From contig CM056376.1 of assembly GCA_029718625.1 (NCBI GenBank), positions 26,460,813 through 26,524,812 on the forward strand: a stretch of DNA of 64,000 bases, written 5' to 3'. This document shows positions 1 through 11,225 of this stretch, in pieces. Position 1 is the first letter of the stretch, and every line of letters begins with the position of its first letter. The stretch comes from Synaphobranchus kaupii (lineage: Eukaryota > Chordata > Actinopteri > Anguilliformes > Synaphobranchidae). A program made the translations under genes and the position numbers. The notes under the pieces are model-generated. The model worked only from the letters and a program-made list of their open reading frames with translations, searched no databases and was not told the origin of the DNA.

Positions 1-235
1 ATGCATGTTTAGCTTCAGAGGTTCTACATTAGAAGGGTATTGGGTGGTCTGGCTGTTGGCAGGCATGAATGATTGATTCTTGAATGATTGGTTTTAAATT
101 ATTCCACTTGAATTTCACCAGGTGAATGACCTGGCACTTATCCCCACACACTAACCCCTGTCAGCCAGGGGTCAATTCATCACAGGTGTCAACCTATAAT
201 GGTGAAGGAGTGATTAGCCATTCCACCAAAAAAAT

Positions 236-254
236 GGGGGGGGGGGGGGGGGGG
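236..254 (+). repeat. poly-G run (19)
   Basis: Nineteen consecutive G. Long G/C homopolymers recur across the window (13359-13384, 28609-28622, 32511-32535, 33152-33168). Their lengths are likely unreliable in the assembly. Confidence 0.9.
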
Positions 255-1215
255 TGGTGTGCAGATTTGTAATGAGTTAGCAACCATGTCAATCTGAATT
301 AGATTAACACCAAAGTGTGATCCCTGTACAAGTCAATTTTCGAATGACTGCTATTTACTGTCCTGGACATTGATTACGATGGAATAGCTCATGAAAGACA
401 TCTTCTGAATAATAACCTTTCAGCGGGCGAGCCTCCCTCTCCGGAACTTTCCGGCTACCACGGCAACCGGAGCCGCACTCTATCTTCAAACCTGTCCGGG
501 CTGACAGGCCCAAATTAGGTGCCAATTATGTCCAGTTGTGTTGCTTGTTTTGCGATAAGCAGAGATGTCAACGAGAAATTGGGTTGAGACCCTCTGAAGT
601 TATTTCATTAAGCCTCTTAGGCGAAGTCCCGTGGGGCCTGGATGAGGAAAGGAAAAGTATGGCCTTCTTTGCACCCTCTCATTCCTTCCTTCCTTATTTT
701 TCACATTTCGCTACCCCAGAACTCTGCTTTCCTGTGACCTATTTCAGAAATTCAGATGCTGTCACTATCCCAAATCAAAGCATGTGCTCCAAAGCTTATT
801 AATCACAGATTTTTCTTTTTTTTTTTAAAAGAGAGAAAAAGTCATGTACTGGAACAAAACAGAGAAGTCATTAATTGTTAATCCATAGTTAGAGATGGAG
901 GTCATATTCCATAACCGTGGTGCTTTAATTAGAATTAAGTATCACCGGAGTAGAGTCCGGCATTAAATCAAATACTGGACCTACCTGAAATTCACAAGAT
1001 ACCTGGTTCCCATGGCAATTTGCCCCCAGATATTAAAGCATTCCTCGATCTTCAGTGGAGCCATCACTGGCTAAGGTAAGCAATTTGTCAGGAGTAAGTA
1101 GGTCGAAGTTTGTAATTATACTGATTAATTTGTTCAGTAGGGGCCCGTATCCAGAGGAATGGTCAGAAACGTGCATCCTCTAGCACACAGGTTCTCAGTT
1201 TCATTTTCTGGAGCC

Positions 1216-2142
1216 TCTTGTGTATACTGGTTCTTGTGTATGCTGGTTCCCATGTGTGCTAGGTCTTGTTTATGCTGGTTGTTGTGTATGCTGTTTTTTG
1301 TGAATGTTGTTGCTTGTGTATGTTGGTTCTTGTATATGCTGGTTCTTGTGTATGCTGGTTCTTGTATATGCTGGTTCTTGTGTATGATGGTTCTTGTGTA
1401 AGATGGTTCCCATGTATGCTGGTTCCTGTGTATGCTGGTTCTTCTATATGCTGGTTATTGAGTATGCTGGTTCCTGTGTATCTTGGTTCTTGTATATGCT
1501 GGTTCTTGTGTATGCTGGTTCTTGTGTATGTTGGTTCTTGTGTATGATGGTTCTTGTGCATGCTGGTTCTTGTGTATGCTGGTTCTTGTATATGTTGGTT
1601 CTTGTATATGCTGGTTCTTGTATATGCTGGTTCTTGTGTATGTTGGTTCTTGTGTAGGCTGGTTTTTGTGTATGTTGGTTCTTGTGTAGGCTGGTTCTTG
1701 TGTATGTTGGTTCTTGTATATGCTGGTTCTTGTATATGCTGGTTCTTGTGTATACTGGTTCTTGTGTATGTTGGTTCTTGTGTATACTGGTTCTTGTATA
1801 TGCTGGTTCTTGTGTATACTGGTTCTTGTGTATGTTGGTTCTTGTGTAGGCTGGTTCTTGTGTATGTTGGTTCTTGTATATGCTGGTTCTTGTGTATGTT
1901 GGTTCTTGTATATGCTGGTTCTTGTATATGCTGGTTCTTGTGTATGTTGGTTCTTGTATATGCTGGTTCTGGTGTATGTTGGTTCTTGTATATGCTGGTT
2001 CTTGTGTATGCTGGTTCTTGTATATGCTGGTTCTTGTGTATGTTGGTTCTTGTATATGCTGGTTCTGGTGTATGTTGGTTCTTGTATATGCTGGTTCTTG
2101 TGTATGCTGGTTCTTGTATATGCTGGTTCTGGTGTATGCTGC
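1216..2142 (+). repeat. 16-bp minisatellite, about 58 units
   Basis: Tandem units of consensus CTGGTTCTTGTGTATG, with TGTATG/TATATG and GCTGG/GTTGG variants. Because 16 is not a multiple of 3, all three plus-strand frames read the same peptide repeat (about LVLVYAGSCICWFLYM), and the minus strand reads a TRTSIYKNQHTQEPAY-like repeat. The apparent 150-240 codon open frames here are therefore a property of the repeat unit and not genes. Units at the left end are more divergent than those in the middle and right. Confidence 0.97.
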
Positions 2143-2537
2143 TCTATTAAAAGTGCAACTCTACAGATGTGAATACCCATCTCTAGATTGTGGGTTCAGA
2201 ATTTTGCTCACTGATTCTGCCCACTGTCTCCATTTAAATTAATATTCATAACAATTTTTTCGGTACAACATAATATAAAATTGCTTTCCATTTATTATGA
2301 AAATAGAAACAGAGGCTTACTGGTGATAATTTCTTGCTGAGAAAATAATGTTGTATACAAAATAAACCTGATGTTTTGAATTTAAGTTGAATTTAAGAAA
2401 AAATTTAATTCAGCATGTGCGTTAAAGCAAGAATGTAATTGTTTGTTTTGCAGCGCATGATGAACCAATAGTCTCTTACGAATACATGTAGCATTACACC
2501 ACGAATGTTGAAGGATAAAAGAAGACCTTGCTCTTAC

Positions 2538-2712
2538 CATACGGCATTGAACTCCACATGGGCGTCAAAGAAGCCCACCACCGGCGCGGTCGCTGCCTTC
2601 CACCCGTGTATCCGGGCTCGGATCAGGCCCTCCCTCTTGCTGTTACGGACTATCTTCACCAGGCCAGGGTACCGCTTGTTGACATACTGATCCAGGTTGA
2701 ATTTCAGCTCCA
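2538..2712 (-). CDS. galnt9: galnt9 coding exon 4 (DxH metal-binding motif)
   Basis: This 175-base exon encodes residues 198-254 with split codons at both ends. It reads ELKFNLDQYVNKRYPGLVKI, then VRNSKREGLIRARIHGWKAA, then GFFDAHVEF. DAH at 246-248 is the DxH motif that binds Mn2+ and UDP in the family. The acceptor is TCTTTGCAG|TG. The best donor is TATG|GTAAGAG, which leaves TG of a Trp codon and aligns FNAVW with human FNTGW. An alternative weaker donor eight bases earlier (GCC|GTATGG, exon end 2543) would drop the Val codon and give a 167-base exon. The following exon is not in the window, so the protein is partial here. Confidence 0.92.
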
Positions 2713-4099
2713 CTGCAAAGACCGTGAGACACAGACCTTCAGTTCGAGACTAATGATAGTTTGGCAAATATAACAGCTGTCCGTTTTGCTTTCTTTTGCC
2801 AGTGCTGAATAAAACATGCATTAATGTGTGTAAGTAATGTTTTCTTGATAAATTAAGTATATGTGTTTGTGTGTGTGCATGCATAATGCTACTGACTCCC
2901 TACTAGAAAACATCTGGTACTAAAAATGTGTCAAGTTCTTTGAAACAAGAGGAACATGCAGTTGAATGAATGCTACGCCGTATGGAATTTCTCTGCAGTC
3001 TTTCAGATAACATATCAAGATCATAGCAAAGCTCTTATAAAATGAGCGACCTTAAACAGACTGACACTGGCCTAGCCAGGCTAGGACACATGGGTGGTGG
3101 AAATGGATCACTGTCTGATATGCACACTCCCTAGGTCACAGTTTTATCTCTTGTTTGGAATATCACAAAAACCGTTTCATAACTGTTTTGACACTTGGTT
3201 CAGATTTTTACTGTTCCCATAAATCACCACTGATACTGATATAGCATAATGTATATTTCTGTCAGCATGGAGATACCATCATCAGACACATATCTGGAGG
3301 TTTTTGTATAACTTTTCACTTGGAAAAAGTCGTCATATTTTGTGGCTCCACGTAAAGGTGTACTTGTCCAGTGGATGTGCGCTTGAAATGCACAAAACAT
3401 ATTTTTCCCCAGGAAAATTTGTTTCATAAAGTATCATCTGTTCTCGTCAAAAGCAAAAGTGGTTTTGCTACAAACACAACATTGGTACATCAACCAATCT
3501 TTTTAAAAAAACATTTGGAATAATGTTTTGTGAAGTTGAAAAAAACATTTTTGAATCCATTGATATTTGAATCCAAGGTTATATTTTCACTATATCATTG
3601 CTATAATTGTTAGGATATATGTGACAAAAACTGATCAACCCAATGTTGAGGAATAAAGTTTTCATTTTACACAAAATTCATGCAATGATTCTATAATGTT
3701 ATCCGGCTATATTAGCAGGCCATACAGCAGAGTAAAATGTGCAAAAATATATATATGAGATTATACCAGCAATGAATCAACACCCAAACAGTAATAAATA
3801 ACATTGGAAGGAAATGGAAAAATCTTTGGAGTATCAATATGATACCAACATGCTCAATATGATTTCCTCCACAACACTGCAGATATAACAGGAGAATGTA
3901 GAGGAAATAGCAGGAGAAGCAGCTGATTGGTCTGTTGGATCATGTGACTGTTGTTGTACTGTGACAGAGTCTGAGGCCTCCTTTCTTTAAAGGAAGATAA
4001 GAGCCACCGACTCTGTGAAGCTGGGGAAATAGAAATCCAACCACAAAAAAAGGCCCACGTGGGAGCAGAAATTTCTGCCTGACGATAAATAGCCCAATA

Positions 4100-4325
4100 A
4101 TTTTAAATACTATGAGTCCAAAGTGGAAAAAGAGAACTGGGGTGTTTAATGCGGCTTGGTCGATTGCCAAACACCTCAATTTAAATTCAATTTCCTCGTC
4201 AAACAAATACTGGTCCGTTTAATACGCTCAGCGTTCCTAGGATGTAATTAAAATATAATCTATTTAACTTGTGATGCCAGAGAGAAATTCATTTCGGAGG
4301 ATCATTAAACTTTTATCTTATGTAA
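4100..4325. promoter_or_regulatory. Candidate conserved noncoding block
   Basis: Non-repetitive, TAATTA/AATTTAAAT-rich sequence of balanced complexity (for example around GGATGTAATTAAAATATAAT), unlike the flanking low-complexity intron. Classified only by look; no alignment was possible. Confidence 0.2.
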
Positions 4326-4637
4326 GAGGAAGGTGAACATGTGTGTGCGTGTGTGTGTGTGTGTGTGAGAACTTTTGTGTTCGTGCTGGGGGAAAAAAAA
4401 GATACAGTAGAACACAAGCAGACCTATGCACCTCTCACACCAGCATGAAGTACTTCAGAACAGACAATACCTAACTTGGAATACCCTCTCGATCTTACTC
4501 GAAGATAAATGGCAGTTTAGTTTTTTTTAAAAGTCAAACATGCTCTGTGAAATGAATGTCACAGAACAAGAACGCTTCAAACAGATGCCTATCTGTGCTT
4601 ACTCCATTGGAGGGGGGTAACGGTTTGGGGGTGGTTT

Positions 4638-4770
4638 ATGTTACATTACATTACATTACATTTATTTAGCAGACGCTTTTATCCAAAGCGACGTACAGTA
4701 AGTGCGTACAGAGACATCATCATCATTACAGAACAGACAAGGCAAAGCACATCCTTTGCATAATGTAGCA
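4638..4770 (-). repeat. L2-tailed short retroelement fragment
   Basis: On the minus strand this ends in GCTTTGGATAAAAGCGTCTG followed by (TGTAA)n, the fish L2-type tail. The whole stretch is the reverse complement of 35617-35742, so both are copies of one element family. Confidence 0.8.
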
Positions 4771-4822
4771 AATGTTTAACAGCCAATCCACAGGCTTCAT
4801 CCTCCTTCCGGAAGGCGCTATC

Positions 4823-5057
4823 ATACATTACATTACATTATAGGCATTTAGCCGACGCTCTTATCCAGAGCGACTTACACATCTTTTTTAGCATTTTTTT
4901 TTAACATATTATCCATTTATACAGCTGGATATATACTGAAGCGATTCAGGTTAAGTACCTTGCTCAAGGGTACAACGGCAGTGTCCTACCTGGGAATCGA
5001 ACCTGCAACCTTTCAGTTACAAGCCCAGTTCCTTAACCATTATACTACACTGCCGCC
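4823..5057 (-). repeat. tRNA-derived SINE, near full length
   Basis: Read on the minus strand, it starts GGCGGCAGTGTAGTATAATG. A pol III A box (TAGTATAATGGTTAAGG) lies near 5047-5031 and a B box (GGTTCGATTCC) near 5003-4993. A body with CCCTTGAGCAAGG follows, then the L2-type tail TCTGGATAAGAGCGTC and TGTAA repeats at 4823-4841. Its family matches the plus-strand copy at 31260-31480. The arrangement resembles eel SINEs that share a 3' tail with a partner L2 LINE; this assignment is from memory. Confidence 0.88.
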
Positions 5058-5064
5058 CGCTGTT

Positions 5065-5170
5065 ATCCCTTATGGAAATGTAATATACTACAGTATATTT
5101 TAAATATATTGTGATGATCATTTTGATATATTTACAATATACTGCAGTATATTCTTTTTCCATAAGGGAT
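5065..5170. mobile_element. 106-bp palindromic element
   Basis: Terminal 14 bases ATCCCTTATGGAAA (5065-5078) are exactly mirrored by TTTCCATAAGGGAT (5157-5170). The interior (TATACTACAGTATATT against AATATACTGCAGTATA) is also largely self-complementary. It sits immediately beside the SINE head at 5057. It looks like a tiny non-autonomous inverted-repeat element; the superfamily is unknown. Confidence 0.6.
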
Positions 5171-5929
5171 TTATTCACTTATTGTTCTTCTATCCATCTC
5201 ACAACACAGGAGAAGGCAAGACAAGCAAGTTATGAAAGGTCAAGTAGCCAACCCTGCATGTTAATGTTTGATCACGAGAGGACCGGCGTCTGGACCTGCT
5301 CATAATGGCAGGCAGAAATCAGTACCAGTAAAGAAGGGAGGCGGAGCCACCGCTCCTAATATCTGTGCCTCGCCATTTGGTGTCATGAATCGTTAGCAAT
5401 TTTGTATGTTCTCTTGGGCCCCCTGGGCCTGTGTTGAATCTAGCAAGGTCCCCTTTTTTTTCTTTTTTAGGGAGGGCGGACAGTCCGGCAGGGAGGGGAA
5501 CAATGTAGATAAGGGAGGGGGGGGGGTTGAACCTCCAACCACATGAAGTGGGGGGATTTATATTCGCATGAGTTGGCCATCCTTTGGACTGAGCCACACG
5601 TTATGCCCACGGTTCCCCTTTTAAAATATTAAACTCATGCTCCTCCCGTCCTTTTAGTCTGCCCGGGGAGACCAAGCCCCCCGGTCCCCACCTAGTGATG
5701 TAGGGCCAAGTGTCAGTGGGAATCTGGTTCACTGTAACTCTTCAGAAACGAGCCTTCTGGGAACACACCAGGTTTGCAGGGGCCGCGCAGGTGTGGACGA
5801 ACTTCAACTGCCATTACCATGGAGACTGTTCAAAAAGGTTCACCAAAGGACAGGTCTCATCTTTTTTCTGCTATTTTTAAACTCTTTACTGCATCCCAGT
5901 GTACTCCCCCAAGGCTCCCTCCTTCTCCT

Positions 5930-6005
5930 TCTCTCTCCTTCTCTTCCCCTCCTTTCTCTGTCTTTATCTCTCTCTCCCTCTCTCTCTATCCACACACACA
6001 CACAC
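5930..6005. repeat. CT-rich tract and (AC)n
   Basis: Polypyrimidine simple sequence of CT units with a short AC array at 5993-6005. Confidence 0.85.
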
Positions 6006-6779
6006 GCAAACAGAAATGCATAATTACAGTCCGAGGGTACAAAAAAATATGAGCTCACGTTCAGAGGCACGTCGAGGGAATATGGTAATTATATCAAGGT
6101 TACAAAATAAAAATTCTGCCAGTCTATTTCCGAGGGAATACATTTCTCTCTCTCTGCCATGGCTCTGCGAGGGAGTACAACAGATTCACCTCCACATTGC
6201 TTCAGGTTTGTCTCGTTTGGCAAGAGGAAAAGCGCGGAGAGATCTGACAATCTCCGCACAGTGCACAGAAGGTCTTTCTCTTTATCGCCAGGCTTTCATA
6301 GCCAAATCTGTGGAAAGCGAAGCTACCTAGAGTAAGTGGGTGTCAAGACGGAAGAGGCTTCTCTGTTCGTCAGTGGATCAGTGACCACGAAAAGGCAAAC
6401 AAACACCTCAGGGATTTAATTAAAAGGAACTTTGAATGTGTTTTGCGGTTCATGACATTCCTACCCAGGATAATGAACCTTCTCACACTGTACAAGTACA
6501 TTGGCTAACTTTCTATCCGTATTCAAGATACTCAGCAATAGCTGTTGTGTTTCATGCTCTCCTGCTTCAGATGTTGGGCTTTTGAGTTTTTAATGTAGAC
6601 TTCGACGAAGCGAACATTCAGGGCAGCTTTGAAGAACCCACTCGCAGTACATGTTGGTGCTCCGTTCAAAATGTAATTACCCATGAACCCACTCTGACAG
6701 ACTGCTTTAGTCTAAGTGCCCATTTCTGACAGTAATTAAATGCTTGAAAATTTAAATGTGTACAAATATGCCTCCACTA

Positions 6780-6965
6780 TTAAAAACGAGTGCTTTATTA
6801 TTGGTCATTTTCAGCTCCGCTCCCTGTAGATTAGACCATTAAATGTCCATTGAATAATTTAGAAAATCACTTATGAAATGGATGTCTTTTACCTTATCTC
6901 ATTAGTATACAGCCAATTATCAAAGAGCAAATTATAAAATCAGTATAGTATTTTTAAACATCTAT
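6780..6965. promoter_or_regulatory. Candidate conserved noncoding block
   Basis: Complex AT-rich sequence with homeodomain-like cores (CCAATTATCAAAGAGC, ATTAGACCATTAAATG) and no repeat signature. This is inference from texture only. Confidence 0.2.
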
Positions 6966-7152
6966 AGCAGTTGAGGTTTATCCGTGACAAAGTAAAGCTT
7001 GTGCCAAATATTATTTGTACAAAAATGATTAAATATAATACACCCTCCACACAGTACGGACAGACCTTTTATCTTCTTTAAACTTCCCGTTTATTTCATT
7101 GTTGTTGTTAAGATTGTCTCAATATTAAGAAAATTATTTGTATTATTAATTA

Positions 7153-7211
7153 ACCTTTATTTAACCAGGTAAAGTCTCAATGAGATTAAAATCTCTTTTA
7201 CAAGAGCCTGG
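7153..7211 (+). repeat. Dispersed fish repeat fragment
   Basis: The segment CCTTTATTTAACCAGGTAAA, then CTCTTTTACAAGAGCCTGG, matches a consensus I recall as very common in teleost genomes. I cannot assign its class with certainty. Confidence 0.5.
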
Positions 7212-7606
7212 CAAAGAGGTAAACATAAAAGTCATAATTAAAAAATTTTGATTTTCATTAAAAAAATTATGTTGCCTCATCTGGGTAAATGTATAGTGCT
7301 GTTAATTCAGAGGCAATGTGCTTTTTGTTTTTTGTTTTTTGTTTTGCTCTCCTGCCACTGTTGATTTCTTTTCTTTATTGGAGTTTCATGAAAACTATGT
7401 CTAGAAAAATACTTCTTTTTTTTTAATTAAAAAACAAGAGTAGAAACACTTTAATCAAGCAAACTTTAGTGTACCAATGATATGGCACCATCTGTCATTG
7501 AGTAAACAGCTTGGCAGCTGAGGTAAAGTTACCTGGAAAAAAACTAATCTGACAAGTATTAAAATGTGTTTAATAGGATATCCTGCATATTCAATATACA
7601 GCAGTT

Positions 7607-7725
7607 TCAATTTATTTATTGACTTACTTACTCACTTATTTATTTATCTATTTATTTACTTATTTTTACTTACTTACCTCTACTCACTCAATCACTCTCT
7701 TATGCTCACTCTCACTTATTTATTT
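7607..7725 (+). repeat. TTTA/CTTA-type low-complexity tract
   Basis: Imperfect tetranucleotide repeats (TTTA, CTTA, CTCA variants). The 73-codon open frame over it is low-complexity artefact. Confidence 0.85.
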
Positions 7726-8287
7726 ATCTGGGTTCCCATGCATCCTGGAAAATCTCAAAGTTTTCCATTCATGAGAAGCAATTAGTTGCCCTGGAAAATA
7801 CTTTTTTAGGCCAAAAGCACAGGTGCTCCAGTCTGTGATCGCAATCTACCCCCCACGTTCACCACCCCGCCCCGCCTTCCCACCCAGTCTGCGATTGCAA
7901 CCACTCCCTCTATACAGGTGCTGCTCACATAAAATATCCTGGAAAATAATGTCTAGAAAACAGTGGGAATCCTCTTCATGAATCTATCTATTTATTTAAC
8001 CTGCTAACACCTGGGAGAGAAACTGGGAAGTGTGCATTTTTTGAAAATAACCTTTTGTTGATGCCCTTTTTGTCTAAATACTGTTGCTTCTTCTGTTGTA
8101 TTTGGTTTAATTTGTCAGACATGCTAGCTAGTTAAATACTAGCTAGCTACAGCAGTGAAGCTGCATGTAGAAATCTAGCTATTTGCTACAAACACAAGTT
8201 TGTTATTTTACTGGCGATCGTAGTAACGTGATGCGCGATAGCAGGCGCCGTGAAATGGCGAGAGGACTTCTGCATTGAGCCTCTTAC

Positions 8288-8454
8288 CGCTGTCGCTGTT
8301 GTCATCCACTAAGATGATCTCCTTGAGGAGGTGAGCTGGGGTGTGATTGACCACGCTGTGGACGGAGCGCAGGATGACCGACAGGGCCTCGTTCACGAAA
8401 ATGAAGACCACTGAAATCTGCGGGAGGTCATCGGGATAGGCAATTTGCTTGCAC
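8288..8454 (-). CDS. galnt9: galnt9 coding exon 3 (nucleotide-binding start of GT-A domain)
   Basis: This 167-base exon encodes residues 142-196 plus one base of codon 197. It opens [20 protein letters not shown], followed by [19 protein letters not shown] and [14 protein letters not shown]. This is the first beta strand and UDP-binding half of the GT-A glycosyltransferase fold; the family's early catalytic Asp pair corresponds to DD at 191-192. SVVNHTP matches GALNT9, where GALNT17 has SAVNHTP. NHT at 177-179 is a potential N-glycosylation sequon. The acceptor is TCTTCACAG|G and the donor is GACAGCG|GTAAGAG. The codon-197 split (G|TG, Val) joins exactly to exon 4. Confidence 0.94.
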
Positions 8455-9781
8455 CTGTGAAGAGACAAAGCTTGATTATTCAACATCCCTGGTAGCTAAC
8501 CTCTCGTGGTACCAGATCTGGCCCACGTCCACTGTTGTGATTCGGCCTTGATGACACATGGAAACCCAGTTCTGAGCCACAGACAGAACTCAGCTAGAAA
8601 ACAAGGCTCATTCATAAGCTCATAAACCTTCCTGAGACCAGGCAGGCAAAAAAGTACTTTTTTTGACATAATACTTGTGTCTCGGATGACAAAAACATGC
8701 TGCGGCGAACATAATTTCAAAAATATTATTTATTTTATTTTTATTGAATGTGCCATAAAGTGTAGGTCCCAGTATAGTATATGGCTCTTGAGATTAAGAC
8801 CGGAGACACATGTCCACTACAGGGGACAAAAATGAATTGTCAGGTTTTTGGAGGATAATATACCAGAAGTGGCCCAAACCCAGGCTAGACACAGCCTGTC
8901 CAATCGTTGTATTTGGTGTCTGTGTTGACACATCCTGGAAGGATTTCTGCCATACACCAGGAGCACCAGACATAGCTTGCCATGTAATTGAATTGCCGAC
9001 TGTGCCGAAATCAAGCCATAATTGAGCATTGTGTATTCAACCATTGCCGACGGTCGACAAACTGCGCCGGTGCACCCAGAAGTTGGCTCAGCGAGCTCCC
9101 ACTCAGTTAATGCAGGGTGACCTACAAACCAAATGATCTAGAACCAATATAATAAATATTTTAATAAATTTAATTATTAATGTAATAGATATACACTGGG
9201 CAAAACGATGAAGTGAAGTGTAGACACTCCTGGATCAGGACCAGTGAAGGTCACAGCATGTGAGCTGCAACTTAATGGCTCAGTTTTACTAAATATCCTG
9301 AGTCAACAGACGTGCAGAATGTGGAATGTATACGTGTGCTGTACTGCACTGCGGGTACCCAGAAGCTCTAGCGGATATAGCGGCTTTTATATAAATTATT
9401 TTCATGTTATAAAAGCATGAGGGCGTCCTCGGTTCCTTCTCTCTTCCTGTGAATCTGGGAGGAAAATTAGACGGCGATCCATTTTTCATCCGAGCGTGTA
9501 CTTTGATTTGCGGATGTGAGGCGAAGCCGAAATCTCACGTGGATCGGCGCTGGCAGCCCAGTCCCCCCTCCCTCCCCAGCTAGCAAGCATACGGTGGCCC
9601 GCGCGTGGCCCACCGTGGGCACAGCTGTCTGCCCTCCAGCGTTTTGCAAATCAGCACAACAACAGCCCACTAGCAGACGGTGGAGGCGATGCGTCGGCTT
9701 TTAAGGGAATTGCAAAACAGTTGCTGCATGTTCCTGCCGGTGGGCCCTTGCTTGCTTGGGCCGGCTCTCTCGGTTAGTCAG

Positions 9782-9801
9782 AGGTCAGAGGTCAGAGGTC
9801 A
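9782..9801 (+). promoter_or_regulatory. Three AGGTCA half-sites spaced by one base
   Basis: AGGTCA occurs at 9782, 9789 and 9796, each separated by a single G. This gives two overlapping DR1 arrangements, the layout recognised by RXR heterodimers, HNF4 or COUP-TF. A fourth degenerate site (TAGTCA) precedes them. It may equally be a short tandem repeat by chance; function is inferred from the motif only. Confidence 0.35.
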
Positions 9802-11225
9802 AGGCATAAAGTGAGTGAGGAGGACTGATCTCAAAAAAATAAACAACTGGAATGCACCGATTAGGTCTCTCGCAAGAACGTCATGGAAACCAGCCCTGGG
9901 GTGGAGAGATTGGAATCCCATTTCATGTTGCTGTTTTTCAATGACCCATTTAACGAGATGAATTGCTTGCTATGACAGCCACCCCCACCCCCGATATCAC
10001 AGGATAGGACATACAAATGGGGGGGGGGGGGGGGGCATCTTTCTTTTAAGATCCCATAATTCATTGCTGCCCCTCCATGACTCTCCCAGCTGATCGGGTT
10101 CTCATGGCAACGTGGCATCCTCCAGTACAGCGACCACCGGCTGCCAAGACATCCCGTACTCTGCATCAGCTGCCAGATTCCTATAGCAACCATGTGTACC
10201 GCATCATCATCATTCTTGTGTTTAGTCCACCCGTCCCCTTTCAAAAATGTCACAGAGCACTCCCTTGAACCTTCTGAAGGCAGTCTGTGTTTGTTTGCTT
10301 TGGGTCCCTGCATAAAAGTGAGCATGACTTAAAAGTGAAATATTAACAAGCAGTAATACTGCACAGATTGTCATAAATAGGCTCTAAATATTACAAAGTA
10401 GAGACAACACACAACTGAATATTTATTTGGCTCTAAATTCTAGTACAATTATACACTTGTCCATTTTCTGCTTAAAATATCTTTGACTATATATGGCAAC
10501 TTTGAAATATAGGCAAATATGTGTTAAGCAAAAATGTATGTGTATAATTGTACTATAATAGTTGTCATTTACTAATAATGGGAATATGTGTATTAACCTT
10601 GATATATTATGATTGTTTATGTTTGAGCTATATTAATTACTGTACTATTTTCTGCATATATTCTGGTTTTAGTGTTACCTGCTCAGGGACAACAGGTGAA
10701 ATTTAGCTTGATAGTTAATTCTGGGACAGCCAAGTGGCTGTACACTCTCCCTGTTAAATAAATCAATAAATTAATAAATAAATGTGGCCTGCTGCCACTG
10801 TTAGCCCTATACAATCGGCCAAGTAATTATAGTGAGCTGTGGAATAACATTAACAAAAACACACACCTTTAATGCCAACAAATACACAACCACACCTTAT
10901 CACATGAGCAGTATGGATTATAATATAATTTTACTGGATCACAGGAATATGTCACTAAAGGCCATGAGTTCAGATGACTATTTATGTTTAAATATATCTA
11001 CGCTATTTACGTTGCAGCTTATATATGCAGTAATATAGTAAAAGCAACCCATATTTGAAAGACAGACAATAGCAGTCATAATGATGACTGAGCTAATGGT
11101 TCTTTCTATACATAAGGTAGTCTTTTTTCCTCTGAAGCACATATTAACCCTTAAAAGGATCATCAAAAAATCTGCATTATTCACACCCCTCCAATGTCAA
11201 ATTCTGTGGACCAAGTCTACTTTTA

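Larger units (their letters stand above)
1..2537 (-). other. galnt9 intron 4, partial
   Basis: Everything left of exon 4 is intron. I searched the minus strand for the expected next exon (family motifs AEPALSR and WGLWCMY) and did not find it, so exon 5 lies beyond position 1. Contents are a 19-G run at 236-254, the 16-bp minisatellite, and otherwise unremarkable AT-rich sequence. Confidence 0.8.
2713..8287 (-). other. galnt9 intron 3 (5.6 kb)
   Basis: Bounded by donor GTAAGAG at 8287 and acceptor TTTGCAG at 2713. It contains two L2-tailed repeats on the minus strand, a palindromic element, CT/AC simple sequence near 5930-6005, a repeat resembling a widespread fish 3' element near 7150, and a TTTA/CTTA-rich stretch at 7607-7725. 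No exon is visible. Confidence 0.9.

Noticed and set aside
1216..2142. CRISPR-like array
   Set aside because: Contiguous short tandem units without spacers in a vertebrate intron; it is a minisatellite.
1259..2242. Several 80-241 codon open frames on both strands
   Set aside because: All are translations of the 16-bp minisatellite.
1..2500. galnt9 exon 5
   Set aside because: No stretch on the minus strand encodes the expected AEPALSR or WGLWCMY motifs; it must be outside the window.
9861..10325. 154-codon minus-strand frame
   Set aside because: Includes a homopolymer-encoded Pro run and a Gly run, has no recognisable domain, and lies inside an intron on the gene strand without matching splice context.
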